Shown here one piece after another: positions 1 to 8,700 of a stretch of DNA of 64,000 nt. Source of the stretch: Mycolicibacterium stellerae (GTDB lineage: Bacteria; Actinomycetota; Actinomycetes; Mycobacteriales; Mycobacteriaceae); assembly GCF_003719305.1 (NCBI RefSeq), contig NZ_RARC01000012.1, positions 1-64,000 on the forward strand, in the 5' to 3' direction. The notes under the pieces were generated by a model. It saw nothing but the letters and a program-made list of their open reading frames with translations, was not told the DNA's origin and did no database searches. Made by a program: the position numbers and the translations under genes. Within the stretch, counting starts at the first letter, position 1. Every line of letters starts with the position of its first letter.

Positions 1-98
1 TCTGTGTGTTCTCACTCGTGTTTTCTTCAACGCACGGCCGACCACCCATCTCTACCCCTAAGCCTTCGTCGGCAGCGTCCGATGTGTATCAGAGACAG
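1..98. other. Illumina Nextera i5 adapter remnant (sequencing artefact)
   Basis: Bases 66-98 match the 33-base Nextera Read 1 primer plus 19-base transposase mosaic end with two substitutions, at 80 and 90. Just before it, 58-65 reads CTAAGCCT, which I recall as a standard Nextera i5 index (N508/S508). Bases 34-57 align to the end of the P5 flow-cell oligo with one inserted base and a few mismatches. The order P5, index, Read 1 primer, mosaic end is that of a library adapter and is not expected in a genome. Bases 1-33 are unassigned, probably low-quality adapter-side sequence. Nothing here should be translated. Confidence 0.95.
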
Positions 99-136
99 CC
101 GAGTATCACGGCGACGACGCCGAGCACCACGCCGCC
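99..136. repeat. 38-bp perfect inverted copy of 207-244 (fold-back chimera)
   Basis: The 38 bases directly after the mosaic end are the exact reverse complement of 207-244. Identity stops at 137, and the two arms are separated by 70 bp. Because one arm begins exactly at the adapter junction, the simplest reading is a library or assembly fold-back chimera and not a native repeat. Native sequence probably starts near 137. Confidence 0.85.
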
Positions 137-137
137 C

Positions 138-524
138 GCAGCACCGAAGAACGGGTTGGGCATCGCGGCTCTGGTGGTCGCGATCATCGCGTTGATCTCG
201 GTCGTCGGCGGCGTGGTGCTCGGCGTCGTCGCCGTGATACTCGGTTTCCTCGGATGGCAGCGCGCCAGGCGCGGAGAAGCCACCAACGGTGGAATCGCGA
301 TCGCGGGCATCGTGCTCGGAATTCTGAGCATCATCGAGGCAATCGTCGTGATCGTGCTGTCGGTCTGGGTGTTCAACGAAGTGGGCGGCACCGACTACAT
401 GGATTGCCTGTCCAGGGCGGGCTCGGACCAGGAAGCCGTGCAGGGATGTGTGGATCGGTTCCAGGAACGTGTCGAGGATCAGTTCAGCGTCACGATAACG
501 ACGCCCGCACCACCGACCCGCTAG
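138..524 (+). CDS. DUF4190-type membrane protein, 5'-truncated
   Basis: The visible product is about 128 residues. It starts in a Pro/Ala-rich linker and has two hydrophobic segments: GLGIAALVVAIIALISVVGG followed by a Val/Leu/Gly-rich run, and GGIAIAGIVLGILSIIEAIV. A basic QRARRGE loop separates them. This two-helix pattern is typical of DUF4190 proteins, which are small membrane proteins of unknown role. The C-terminal part is probably extracytoplasmic and has two cysteines, one in DYMDCLSRAG and one in QGCVDRF. The true N-terminus is lost: the reading frame continues upstream only through the inverted artefact and the adapter. The 3' end overlaps the convergent DUF2156 gene by 35 bp. Confidence 0.7.
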   Translation, partial: AAPKNGLGIAALVVAIIALISVVGGVVLGVVAVILGFLGWQRARRGEATNGGIAIAGIVLGILSIIEAIVVIVLSVWVFNEVGGTDYMDCLSRAGSDQEAVQGCVDRFQERVEDQFSVTITTPAPPTR

Positions 525-1869
525 TAAGACGCCGCCGCCTCGGGACGAACTCAAGCGACAACAGCACGACAAGGAGCGGCACCACCTGCGTGAGCGTCAC
601 CATCGCATACCGCTGGTCGCCAAGCGCATGGAACTTCCGTAGGTAGCGGTAGAGGGACTCCAGCGCGATGAGCGGGTCGCCCAGGTGGACCATCGTGAAG
701 ACAAGGCTACGGGGCAGGTTGCGCTGCTTGTCGGTGAAGATCTCCGGAAATGCCGCGAAGGCGAGCGACAACCGTTGCGCCCCTTGCTGTCTGGCCTTGC
801 CGATCATGTCGACCGAGAGCCGCTCGTCGATTCCGTTGGGCGCCCCGCGGCGGCGCCACGGCACATCAAGGGTCACCTCGGTGCCGTTGCCTGCCGTGGC
901 GTAGCGGTGGAACCCCTGTACGCGACCGGCCTTGTCGCGCGCGATGATCAGCGCGACACCCGGATACCTGCCCTCAAGCGTGCCGTCCAGCGACATCGAA
1001 AAACCGCGCTCGGTGCGAGCACCGCTCGGCGACGCGAGGATTACCTCGGTGAGCTCGGCGAGCAGTTCGGCCTCGAGGCCTTGTTCGTCAACGACCTCGG
1101 TGGTGATGCCGAAGTTCCTGGTCCGCTGCACGGCCTGGCGGAGATTGCGGTACTGCCGCCCGACCATGTCAAACGCCGCCACATCGATGATCACATCGCG
1201 CCCGATGGGCACGGCGCTGAGCTTGCGGCCCAGCACCGCCGTGTTCGACCACAGGTTCAGGCGGCGTTCGCTGCAGCCGAGGACGGCGATGCGCCACCCT
1301 CTGGTGTGGCACATCGTGGCGAAATCCGCGACCAGCGCGGTGTAGCCGGCATCGTCACCGATCGGGTCGCCGCTGACGACGGCGAAGCCCAGCCGGGTGC
1401 GATAGGCGATCGCCGCGGTGCCGTCAGCGCTGAAGTGATAGCACTTCGACGACTGCATCGCGAACGGCGCCAGCGGGTCCCCTGACGTCGCGTTCACCAA
1501 CCCGAGTATTCGAGGCAGATCGGCCGGGTTCGGACGTGCCGACGTCGGCCACATCAGCAGCACGGCCGATGTCACCAACAGCAGGTTGCCGAGCAAATCG
1601 AAAGCCAGGAACACCGCTGCGATGCCCAGGATGCACACAACCATCGCCGCGGTGGCATGGCCCGCGGTGACCGGCCTGCCGAGAAAGATGCCGCGCGCAA
1701 TCAGAACGACGGCGCCCAGGACGGTCAATGACCAGGCCAGATCCTTGTGCAGGAGGAGCACCCACCACGACAGGCTGAGCACCGCGAGCGCGCTGATCCA
1801 TCGAGCGGCCGTCGAGTCGACGTGGACGACGACACGCTCGCGGGCCCGAAGCCCCGTTGCTTGCTTCAT
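490..1869 (-). CDS. DUF2156 (phosphatidylglycerol lysyltransferase-like) membrane protein, Rv1619-type
   Basis: 459 residues. The N-terminal third holds several membrane helices (around residues 20-40, 45-60 and 70-105). A soluble domain follows that resembles the GNAT-fold C-terminal domain of aminoacyl-phosphatidylglycerol synthases (DUF2156), with AIAYRTRLGFAVVSGDPIG near its start. A last hydrophobic stretch lies close to the C-terminus. Transfer of an amino acid to a lipid is possible but unproven for this clade. I chose the ATG two bases after the tesB stop, although the frame stays open further upstream. This spacing indicates translational coupling to tesB, and the pykA-tesB-this gene order is the same as Rv1617-Rv1619 of M. 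tuberculosis. Confidence 0.75.
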   Translation of the reverse strand: MKQATGLRARERVVVHVDSTAARWISALAVLSLSWWVLLLHKDLAWSLTVLGAVVLIARGIFLGRPVTAGHATAAMVVCILGIAAVFLAFDLLGNLLLVTSAVLLMWPTSARPNPADLPRILGLVNATSGDPLAPFAMQSSKCYHFSADGTAAIAYRTRLGFAVVSGDPIGDDAGYTALVADFATMCHTRGWRIAVLGCSERRLNLWSNTAVLGRKLSAVPIGRDVIIDVAAFDMVGRQYRNLRQAVQRTRNFGITTEVVDEQGLEAELLAELTEVILASPSGARTERGFSMSLDGTLEGRYPGVALIIARDKAGRVQGFHRYATAGNGTEVTLDVPWRRRGAPNGIDERLSVDMIGKARQQGAQRLSLAFAAFPEIFTDKQRNLPRSLVFTMVHLGDPLIALESLYRYLRKFHALGDQRYAMVTLTQVVPLLVVLLSLEFVPRRRRLTSGSVVRASLS

Positions 1870-1871
1870 CG

Positions 1872-2735
1872 CTATGCACCCGGGAAGTACTTGATGATTC
1901 CTTCTTGCACCACGGTAGCCACGATCTGCCCAGCTTGGTCGTAGAAATGCCCGGTTCCCAGGCCCCGCGAGTCGGACGCCACCGGCGACGTCGTCGAATA
2001 CAGCACCCACTCGTCGAACCGGATCGGGCGGTGGAACCACAGCGAGTGGTTGACCGTCGCAGCGAAGATGCGGTCGTAGCCCCACGAAAGTCCGTGGGTG
2101 GTGATGATCGAGTCGAGCACCGTGGTGTCCGAGGCGTACACCAGAGCGGCGGTGTGCAGCAGCGGGTCTTCTGGCATCGGCCCGTCGGCCTTCAGCCACA
2201 CCCGGTTGTGACCCAGCTTTTCGCCCTTGCTCCTCATCACCCAGGCCGGGTCGTTGGTATACCGCCACTCGATGGGCCGCAACGCCTCGACAAACTGCGG
2301 CACCGTCTTCTCGTAGCCGGCGAGCAGATCGTCGATCTTGGGCAGCGACAACGGATCTGGGACGACCGGTGCTTCCGTTCCGTGTTCGAGGCCGCGCCCG
2401 CCGTCGACGAAGGAGACCATCGCGGTCGTCAGCAGCACACCGTCCTGCACGACGTCGACCCTGCGGTTGGCGAACCGGCGTTCGTCACGCAACCGCACGA
2501 CCCGGAACTCGAGGTCCTTTTCGGGGTTGCCGCCCGCGATGAAGTGCGTCGACATGGCGCCAGGCGGGCAATCCCGAACCAACGTCCGGCCCGCCGCCAC
2601 GAAGGCTTGCGCCATCATCTGACCGCCGAACGTGCGGGGCGGATTCTTACTCGGGTGTGATCCGACGAAGGTGTCGTCGTCGATGCGGATGAGGCCAAGG
2701 ACCGCAAGCAACTCTTCGAGGTCGCCTACCGGCAC
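1872..2735 (-). CDS. tesB: Acyl-CoA thioesterase II
   Basis: 287 residues, the usual size for TesB. These enzymes hydrolyse acyl-CoA to free fatty acid and CoA through a double hot-dog fold. The N-terminal hot-dog includes RTFGGQMMAQA. The C-terminal one carries YASDTTVLDS, and GQIVATVVQEG near residue 275 supplies the conserved Gln, fitting the Asp/Thr/Gln active site known from E. coli TesB. The start is a GTG preceded by AGTAGGGGG, a good ribosome site. It lies 29 bp after pykA and 2 bp before the DUF2156 gene, so the three probably share an mRNA. It corresponds to tesB1 (Rv1618). Confidence 0.9.
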   Translation of the reverse strand: MPVGDLEELLAVLGLIRIDDDTFVGSHPSKNPPRTFGGQMMAQAFVAAGRTLVRDCPPGAMSTHFIAGGNPEKDLEFRVVRLRDERRFANRRVDVVQDGVLLTTAMVSFVDGGRGLEHGTEAPVVPDPLSLPKIDDLLAGYEKTVPQFVEALRPIEWRYTNDPAWVMRSKGEKLGHNRVWLKADGPMPEDPLLHTAALVYASDTTVLDSIITTHGLSWGYDRIFAATVNHSLWFHRPIRFDEWVLYSTTSPVASDSRGLGTGHFYDQAGQIVATVVQEGIIKYFPGA

Positions 2736-2764
2736 CGGTCCCCCTACTAAGCGCGATGGTCGGA

Positions 2765-4183
2765 CTAGACGTCGTCCTCGCCGATCCTGTGCACGTGGAT
2801 CAGGTTGGTCGAGCCTACTGTGCCCGGTGGCGCGCCCGCGATGATGACCACCAGGTCTCCGCGCTTGTAGCGACCGAGCTCAAGCAGGGATTTGTCGACC
2901 TGACGGATCATTCCGTCGGTGGTCTCGATGTGCGGCACGATGAACGTCTCGGTGCCCCAGCTCAATGCCAGCTGGCTTCGCACCTCAGGCAGCGATGTGA
3001 ACGCCAGCAGCGGCAACGGGGTGTGCAGCCGCGCCAGCCTGCGGACGGTGTCGCCGGACTGGGTGTAGGCGACCAGCGCCTTGGCGTCCAACCGCTCGCC
3101 GATGTCGCGGGCCGCATAGGAGATGACACCGCGCTTGGTCCTTGGCACGTGCGTCAGGGGCGGAACCACCACCGAATTCTGCTCGACCGCCGAGATGATG
3201 CGGGCCATGGTCCTGACCGCTTCCAACGGGTACTTGCCGACCGACGTCTCGCCGGACAGCATCACCGCGTCCGCGCCGTCCAGCACCGCGTTGGCGACGT
3301 CGGATGCCTCCGCGCGCGTCGGCCGGGAATGCTCGATCATCGACTCCAACATCTGGGTGGCGACGATGACGGGTTTGGCGTTCTCCCTTGCCATTTGGAT
3401 GGCGCGCTTCTGCACGAGCGGCACCTCTTCCAGCGGCAGCTCGACGCCGAGGTCACCGCGGGCGACCATGATCGCGTCGAAGGCCAGCACAATCGCTTCG
3501 AGGTTGTCGACGCCTTCCGGCTTCTCCAGCTTGGCGATCACCGGTACCCGGCGGCCGACGCGGTCCATCACGTCGTGCACGAGTTCGGCGTCGGCTGGCG
3601 ATCGCACGAACGACAGCGCGACAAGGTCGACGCCGAGGCGAAGAGCGAACTCGAGGTCTTCGATGTCCTTCTCCGACATCGCGGGCACCGAGACGTTCAT
3701 GCCGGGCAGCGAAAGCCCCTTGTTGTTGCTGACCGGCCCGCCCTCGGTGACCGAGCAGACCACGTCGTTTCCGTCGATATGCTCGACGACCAGACCGACA
3801 TTGCCGTCATCAACCAGCAGCCGGTCGCCGGGTGCGGCGTCGGCGGCGAGCTGCTTGTAGGTGGTGGACACCCGGTCATGGGTGCCCTCGCAGTCGTCGA
3901 CGGTGATGCGAACGGTTTCGCCGTTGGCCCAGTAGGTGGGCCCGGCGGCGAACCGGCCAAGCCGGATCTTGGGGCCCTGCAGGTCGGCAAGGATGCCCAC
4001 CGCACGGCCCGTCACATCCGATGCCGCCCGTACCCGCTTGTAATGGGACTCGTGATCTGCGTACTCGCCATGGCTGAAGTTGAGCCGGGCCACATCCATT
4101 CCGGCCTCAACCAGCGCCCGAACAACGTGGTCTTCACTGGTCGCCGGGCCGAGAGTGCAGACGATCTTTCCGCGTCTAGTCAC
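2765..4183 (-). CDS. pykA: Pyruvate kinase
   Basis: 472 residues. It converts phosphoenolpyruvate and ADP to pyruvate and ATP, the last step of glycolysis, in the cytosol. The barrel starts at KIVCTLGPATS, with the B domain around residues 70-165. The active-site lysine region is AKLEKPEGVDN, followed by the metal-binding MVARGDLGVELP and the family signature ATQMLESM. The C-terminal domain begins near residue 340. The start is a GTG. A -10-like TATGCT at 4192-4197 on the minus strand lies 8 bp before it, so pykA may have its own promoter even though gltD ends only 31 bp upstream. Confidence 0.95.
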   Translation of the reverse strand: MTRRGKIVCTLGPATSEDHVVRALVEAGMDVARLNFSHGEYADHESHYKRVRAASDVTGRAVGILADLQGPKIRLGRFAAGPTYWANGETVRITVDDCEGTHDRVSTTYKQLAADAAPGDRLLVDDGNVGLVVEHIDGNDVVCSVTEGGPVSNNKGLSLPGMNVSVPAMSEKDIEDLEFALRLGVDLVALSFVRSPADAELVHDVMDRVGRRVPVIAKLEKPEGVDNLEAIVLAFDAIMVARGDLGVELPLEEVPLVQKRAIQMARENAKPVIVATQMLESMIEHSRPTRAEASDVANAVLDGADAVMLSGETSVGKYPLEAVRTMARIISAVEQNSVVVPPLTHVPRTKRGVISYAARDIGERLDAKALVAYTQSGDTVRRLARLHTPLPLLAFTSLPEVRSQLALSWGTETFIVPHIETTDGMIRQVDKSLLELGRYKRGDLVVIIAGAPPGTVGSTNLIHVHRIGEDDV

Positions 4184-4214
4184 GACTTCTCAGCATAGTC
4201 CCGATCGGTGGCCG

Positions 4215-5717
4215 TCATGCGACGGCGAGCGGCAATGCGCCGGGCAGCACCGGCGCGGGAAGGTCGGACTCGCCCATCAGATAGGAGTCAACGGCGTGCG
4301 CAGCGCTGCGCCCTTCTGCGATCGCCCAGACGATCAGCGACGCCCCGCGATGGGCGTCACCGCAGACGAACACCCCGGGGGCGTCCGTCTGCCAATCCGA
4401 TCCGCATGACAACGCCCCTCGCCGGTTCAGTGCCAGCCCGAGGTCGTCAAGCAGGGCCATGTGTTCGACGCCGTCGAACCCGATCGCCAGCAGGGCGAGG
4501 TCGCAGGCAATCTCCATGGACTCGCCGACCGGGGTGATCTGCCGACGCCCCTCCGCGTCGCGGGTGACCCGCACCTCGGCGATCTCCAGTGCGCGGACGT
4601 GGCCGTTGTCGTCGCCGACAAAGCGCTGCACGGCGACCTCGTAGCGCCGCGCACCGCCTTCGGCATGCGCAGGCGACGTGCGCAGCACCAGCGGCCACAT
4701 CGGCCACGGCGAGCGGGACTCGTCGCGGTACTCCGGCGGCTCGGGGTTGTAGTCGAGCTGCGTGACCGACGCCGCGCCCTGGCGGTGCGCGGTGCCGAGG
4801 CAGTCTGCGCCGGTATCACCGCCGCCGATGATGACGACGTGCCTGCCTTTGGCCGACAGCGACGACGGGCCGTCACCCTCGCACTCCCTGTTGGCAGGGA
4901 CCAGATATTCCATCGCGAGGTGCACACCGTCGAGGTGGCGCCCCTCGACATCGTTGTCCCGGCCGCGCAGCGCGCCGACCGCCAATACCACCGCATCATG
5001 GCGCTCGCGCAGCTGCTCCACAGCCAGGTCGACACCCACTTCGCAGTCGGTGACGAAACGCGTGCCCTCGGCCCGCATTTGGGCCAATCGTTGGTTGAGC
5101 ATCGCCTTCTCGAACTTGTATTCAGGGATTCCGTAGCGCATCAGGCCGCCCAACCGGTCGTCGCGCTCGTACACCGTGACCTCATGTCCGGCGCGGGTCA
5201 GCTGTTGCGCGGCGGCCAGTCCCGCAGGACCCGAGCCGACGACGGCGACGCTCTTACCCGTCGAGATGGCGGCGGGCTGGGGCTCGACGATGCCGTCCAT
5301 CCACGCATGGTCGGCGATGGTCTGCTCGATGCGTTTGATGGTGACGCTGCCGCCGGTCTTCTCGTCACCGATGGACAGGACGCAGGCCGCCTCGCACGGG
5401 GCGGGACACAGCCGCCCGGTGAACTCCGGAAAGTTGTTGGTGGCATGCAGCCGGTCACTTGCGGCATCCCACCGCCCTCGGCGCACCAGGTCGTTCCACT
5501 CGGGGATGAGGTTGCCCAGCGGGCAGCCGGCGGTTCCCGAGTGGCAGAACGGGATTCCACAGTCCATGCATCTGCGGGCCTGCTGGGACACCTCGCCTGC
5601 GCGCTGCTGCGGATCCTGTCGTTCGTAGACCTCGCGCCAATCGCCGACGCGCTCGTCTACCGGTCGCTTCGCCGCCTCGACCCGAGGTACCTCGAGGAAT
5701 CCATGCGGATCAGCCAC
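4215..5717 (-). CDS. gltD: Glutamate synthase (NADPH) small subunit
   Basis: 500 residues. It passes electrons from NADPH through FAD and Fe-S clusters to GltB for glutamate synthesis from glutamine and 2-oxoglutarate. Cysteines for the [4Fe-4S] clusters are visible at 50, 53, 58 and 65 (CMDCGIPFC, then CPLGN) and at 104, 108 and 112 (CPAPCEAAC). The FAD Rossmann motif GSGPAG is at 161-166, and the NADPH motif IIGGGDTGAD is in the second half. Its ATG overlaps the 3' end of gltB by 8 bp, so the pair is translationally coupled. In M. tuberculosis gltBD (Rv3858c-Rv3859c) lies elsewhere. Confidence 0.95.
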   Translation of the reverse strand: MADPHGFLEVPRVEAAKRPVDERVGDWREVYERQDPQQRAGEVSQQARRCMDCGIPFCHSGTAGCPLGNLIPEWNDLVRRGRWDAASDRLHATNNFPEFTGRLCPAPCEAACVLSIGDEKTGGSVTIKRIEQTIADHAWMDGIVEPQPAAISTGKSVAVVGSGPAGLAAAQQLTRAGHEVTVYERDDRLGGLMRYGIPEYKFEKAMLNQRLAQMRAEGTRFVTDCEVGVDLAVEQLRERHDAVVLAVGALRGRDNDVEGRHLDGVHLAMEYLVPANRECEGDGPSSLSAKGRHVVIIGGGDTGADCLGTAHRQGAASVTQLDYNPEPPEYRDESRSPWPMWPLVLRTSPAHAEGGARRYEVAVQRFVGDDNGHVRALEIAEVRVTRDAEGRRQITPVGESMEIACDLALLAIGFDGVEHMALLDDLGLALNRRGALSCGSDWQTDAPGVFVCGDAHRGASLIVWAIAEGRSAAHAVDSYLMGESDLPAPVLPGALPLAVA

Positions 5718-8700
5718 GGCTGGCCTCCATGATCGCGGTGTCGACGTCGCGGCCCTCGGCCTTGGCCATCCTTGTCGCAGTCAGGACGCGCTGATAGTCG
5801 GTCGGCATGATCTTCGTGAATTGCGCACTACGCCTTGGCCAGTCGGACAACACCGATGCGGCGACCGTGCTACCGGTGAGCCGGGCGTGCCTGCTCACCA
5901 CATCGTGCAGCCAGGTGAAGTCCTCTGGGTCGGGGCGCTGCAACTCGACCATCTCGGTGTTGACCATCGCCGGGTCGAGGCCGAGCACGAATGCCACACC
6001 GCCCGACATGCCTGCGGCCATGTTTCGACCGGTTTCACCGAGCACCACGACTCGTCCACCCGTCATGTATTCGCACGCGTGGTCGCCCACACCCTCGGAG
6101 ACCGCGAGCGCACCGGAGTTGCGGGCACAGAAGCGTTCGCCGACCCGACCACGAAGAAAGACCTCGCCCGATGTTGCCCCGTAAAGCAGCGTGTTGCCCG
6201 CGATCACGTGGTCTTCCGGAAGGAACAGCACGTCGTCGGGTGGCTTGACGATGACGCGGCCACCCGAAAGCCCCTTTCCGACATAGTCGTTGGCGTCACC
6301 GGTCAGCTCGAGGGTGATGCCCGGCGGCAGGAACGCCCCGATCGACTGGCCCGCCGAGCCGCGCAGCGCGATGTGGATGGTGCCATCCGGCAGTCCCTGC
6401 GCGCCGTATCGGCGGGTGACCTCGGCACCGAGCATGGTGCCCACCGTTCGGTTGACGTTGCGCACCGGCAGTTCCAGCCGAACGGGGTGAGCATCCTCCA
6501 GCGCGCCCTCGGCGAGCTGGATGAGCGTCTGATCCAGGGCCTGGTCCAGCGCGTGGTATTGGTCGCGGACCCGCCTGCGCACCGTCTGGGCGGGATCGTG
6601 GGCGTTGCTCGCCATCGCGAAGATCGGTGTCAGGTCGAGACCCTTTGCCTTCCAATGGGCGACGCCGTGCGCGGTGTCGAGCATGTCGACTTGGCCGACC
6701 GCCTCGTCGATCGTGCGGAAGCCGAGCTCGGCGAGGTAGCGCCTGATGTCCTCGGCGATGAACCGGAAGTAGTTCTCCACGAACTCGGGTTTGCCGTTGA
6801 ACCGCGACCGTAGTTCGGGGTTCTGGGTGGCGACGCCGACCGGGCAGGTGTCGAGATGGCAGACCCTCATCATGATGCAGCCGGACACCACGAGTGGTGC
6901 GGTGGCGAAGCCGAATTCCTCGGCGCCGAGCAGCATCGCCACGACGACGTCGCGCGCGGTGCGCATACCGCCGTCGCACTGCACGGTGATCCGGTCGCGC
7001 AACCCGTTGAGTATCAGGGTCTGCTGGGTGTCGGCGAGGCCGATCTCCCACGGGGCTCCTGCGTGCTTGAGCGACGTCAGCGGCGCGGCACCGGTGCCGC
7101 CGTCATAGCCGGAGATCAGCACGACGTCGGCGTGGGCCTTCGACACCCCTGCCGCAACGGTGCCGACACCGACCGAGCTGACCAGCTTGACGTGGATGCG
7201 TGCGTCGGAGTTGGCGTTCTTCAGGTCGTGAATGAGCTGCGCCAGGTCTTCGATCGAGTAGATGTCGTGGTGCGGCGGAGGCGAAATCAGGCCGACGCCC
7301 GGCGTCGAATGGCGGGTCTTGGCGATGTTCGGATACACCTTGTAGCCCGGCAGCTGCCCACCCTCACCAGGCTTGGCGCCCTGCGCCATCTTGATCTGGA
7401 TGTCCGACGCGTTCACCAGGTAATCGCTTGTGACACCGAAGCGGCCGGACGCCACCTGCTTGACGGCGCTGCGCCTGCGCGGGTCGTAGAGCCGGTCGAC
7501 GTCCTCCCCGCCTTCGCCGCTATTGGACCGCCCGCCGAGGTTGTTCATCGCGATCGCCATGGTCTCGTGCGCTTCGGCGGATATGGAGCCGTAACTCATC
7601 GCGCCGGTGTTGAACCGGGTGACGATCGAATCGACGGACTCGACCTCGTCGAGGGGCACGGCGGGTCGCACTCCCGTCTTCAGCTGGAACAGCCCGCGCA
7701 GAGTGCCGCCCTCGCGGGACAGCCGGTCGACCTCGTCGGAGTACTGCTGGAAGACGTCGTAGCGGCCGGTGCGGGTCGAATGCTGAAGCAGGAACACGAC
7801 TTCTGGCGTGAACAGATGAAGCTCGCCTTCCCGGCGGAAGGCGTACTCGCCGCCGACGTCGAGGCGACGGTGCACCCGCTCCGTCGGGTTCTCCGGATAG
7901 GCACGGCGGTGTCGTTGCTTGACCTCCTCGGCGATCACGTCGAGCCCGACTCCCCCGAGTTGGCTCGGCGTGCCGGTGAAATATTCGCCGACCACGTCGT
8001 GGTCGAGCCCGATCGCCTCGAAGGCCTGGGCGCCGGTGTAGGACGCGACGGTGGAGATGCCCATCTTGCTCATCACCTTCATGACGCCCTTGCCGAGTGC
8101 CTTCAGATAATTGCGAACCGCTACGGCGGCCTCGATGCCGGTGAGCTCACCCTCGCGGACCAGGTCCTCGATGGATTCGAATGCCAGATACGGGTTGACC
8201 GCGGCGGCTCCGAATCCGATCAGCATCGCGATGTGGTGCACTTCGCGGGCGTCGCCGCTCTCCACAACCAACGCGACGGTGGTGCGCTGTTTGGTCCGCA
8301 CCAGATGGTGGTGCACCGCGGATACCGCGAGCAGCGATGGAATGGGTGCGCGGGTGTGATCGGAATCTCGGTCGGAGATGACCAGTGTGCGAGCACCCTT
8401 GGCGATCGCATCGCAGGCCTGCAGACGGAGGTCCTCGATGGCGTCGGCCAGGCCCTCACCGCCACGCTCGACGTCGTACAGGCCCCGCAGCACCGCCGTC
8501 CGGAGCCCGGACTGTTCCCCGTCGTCGTTGATGTGGACGATCTTGTTGAGCTCGTCGTTGTCGAGCACCGGCCAGGAAAGCTTGATCTGACGACACGACG
8601 CCGCCGACGGCTCGAGCAGGTTCTGCTCCGGGCCCATGACGCGCGCCATCGACGTGACGACCGCTTCGCGGATCGCATCCAGCGGCGGATTGGTCACCTG

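Noticed and set aside
80..98. Natural Tn5/IS50 mosaic end
   Set aside because: The mosaic end is preceded by the Read 1 primer, an index and P5 sequence, so it is library adapter and not a transposon.
1870..2268. N-terminal extension of the DUF2156 protein to 592 residues
   Set aside because: The extension lies inside tesB; ATG 1869 gives a sensible membrane N-terminus 2 bp after the tesB stop.
2756..4198. 480-residue plus-strand open frame
   Set aside because: It is antisense to pykA with no family motif.
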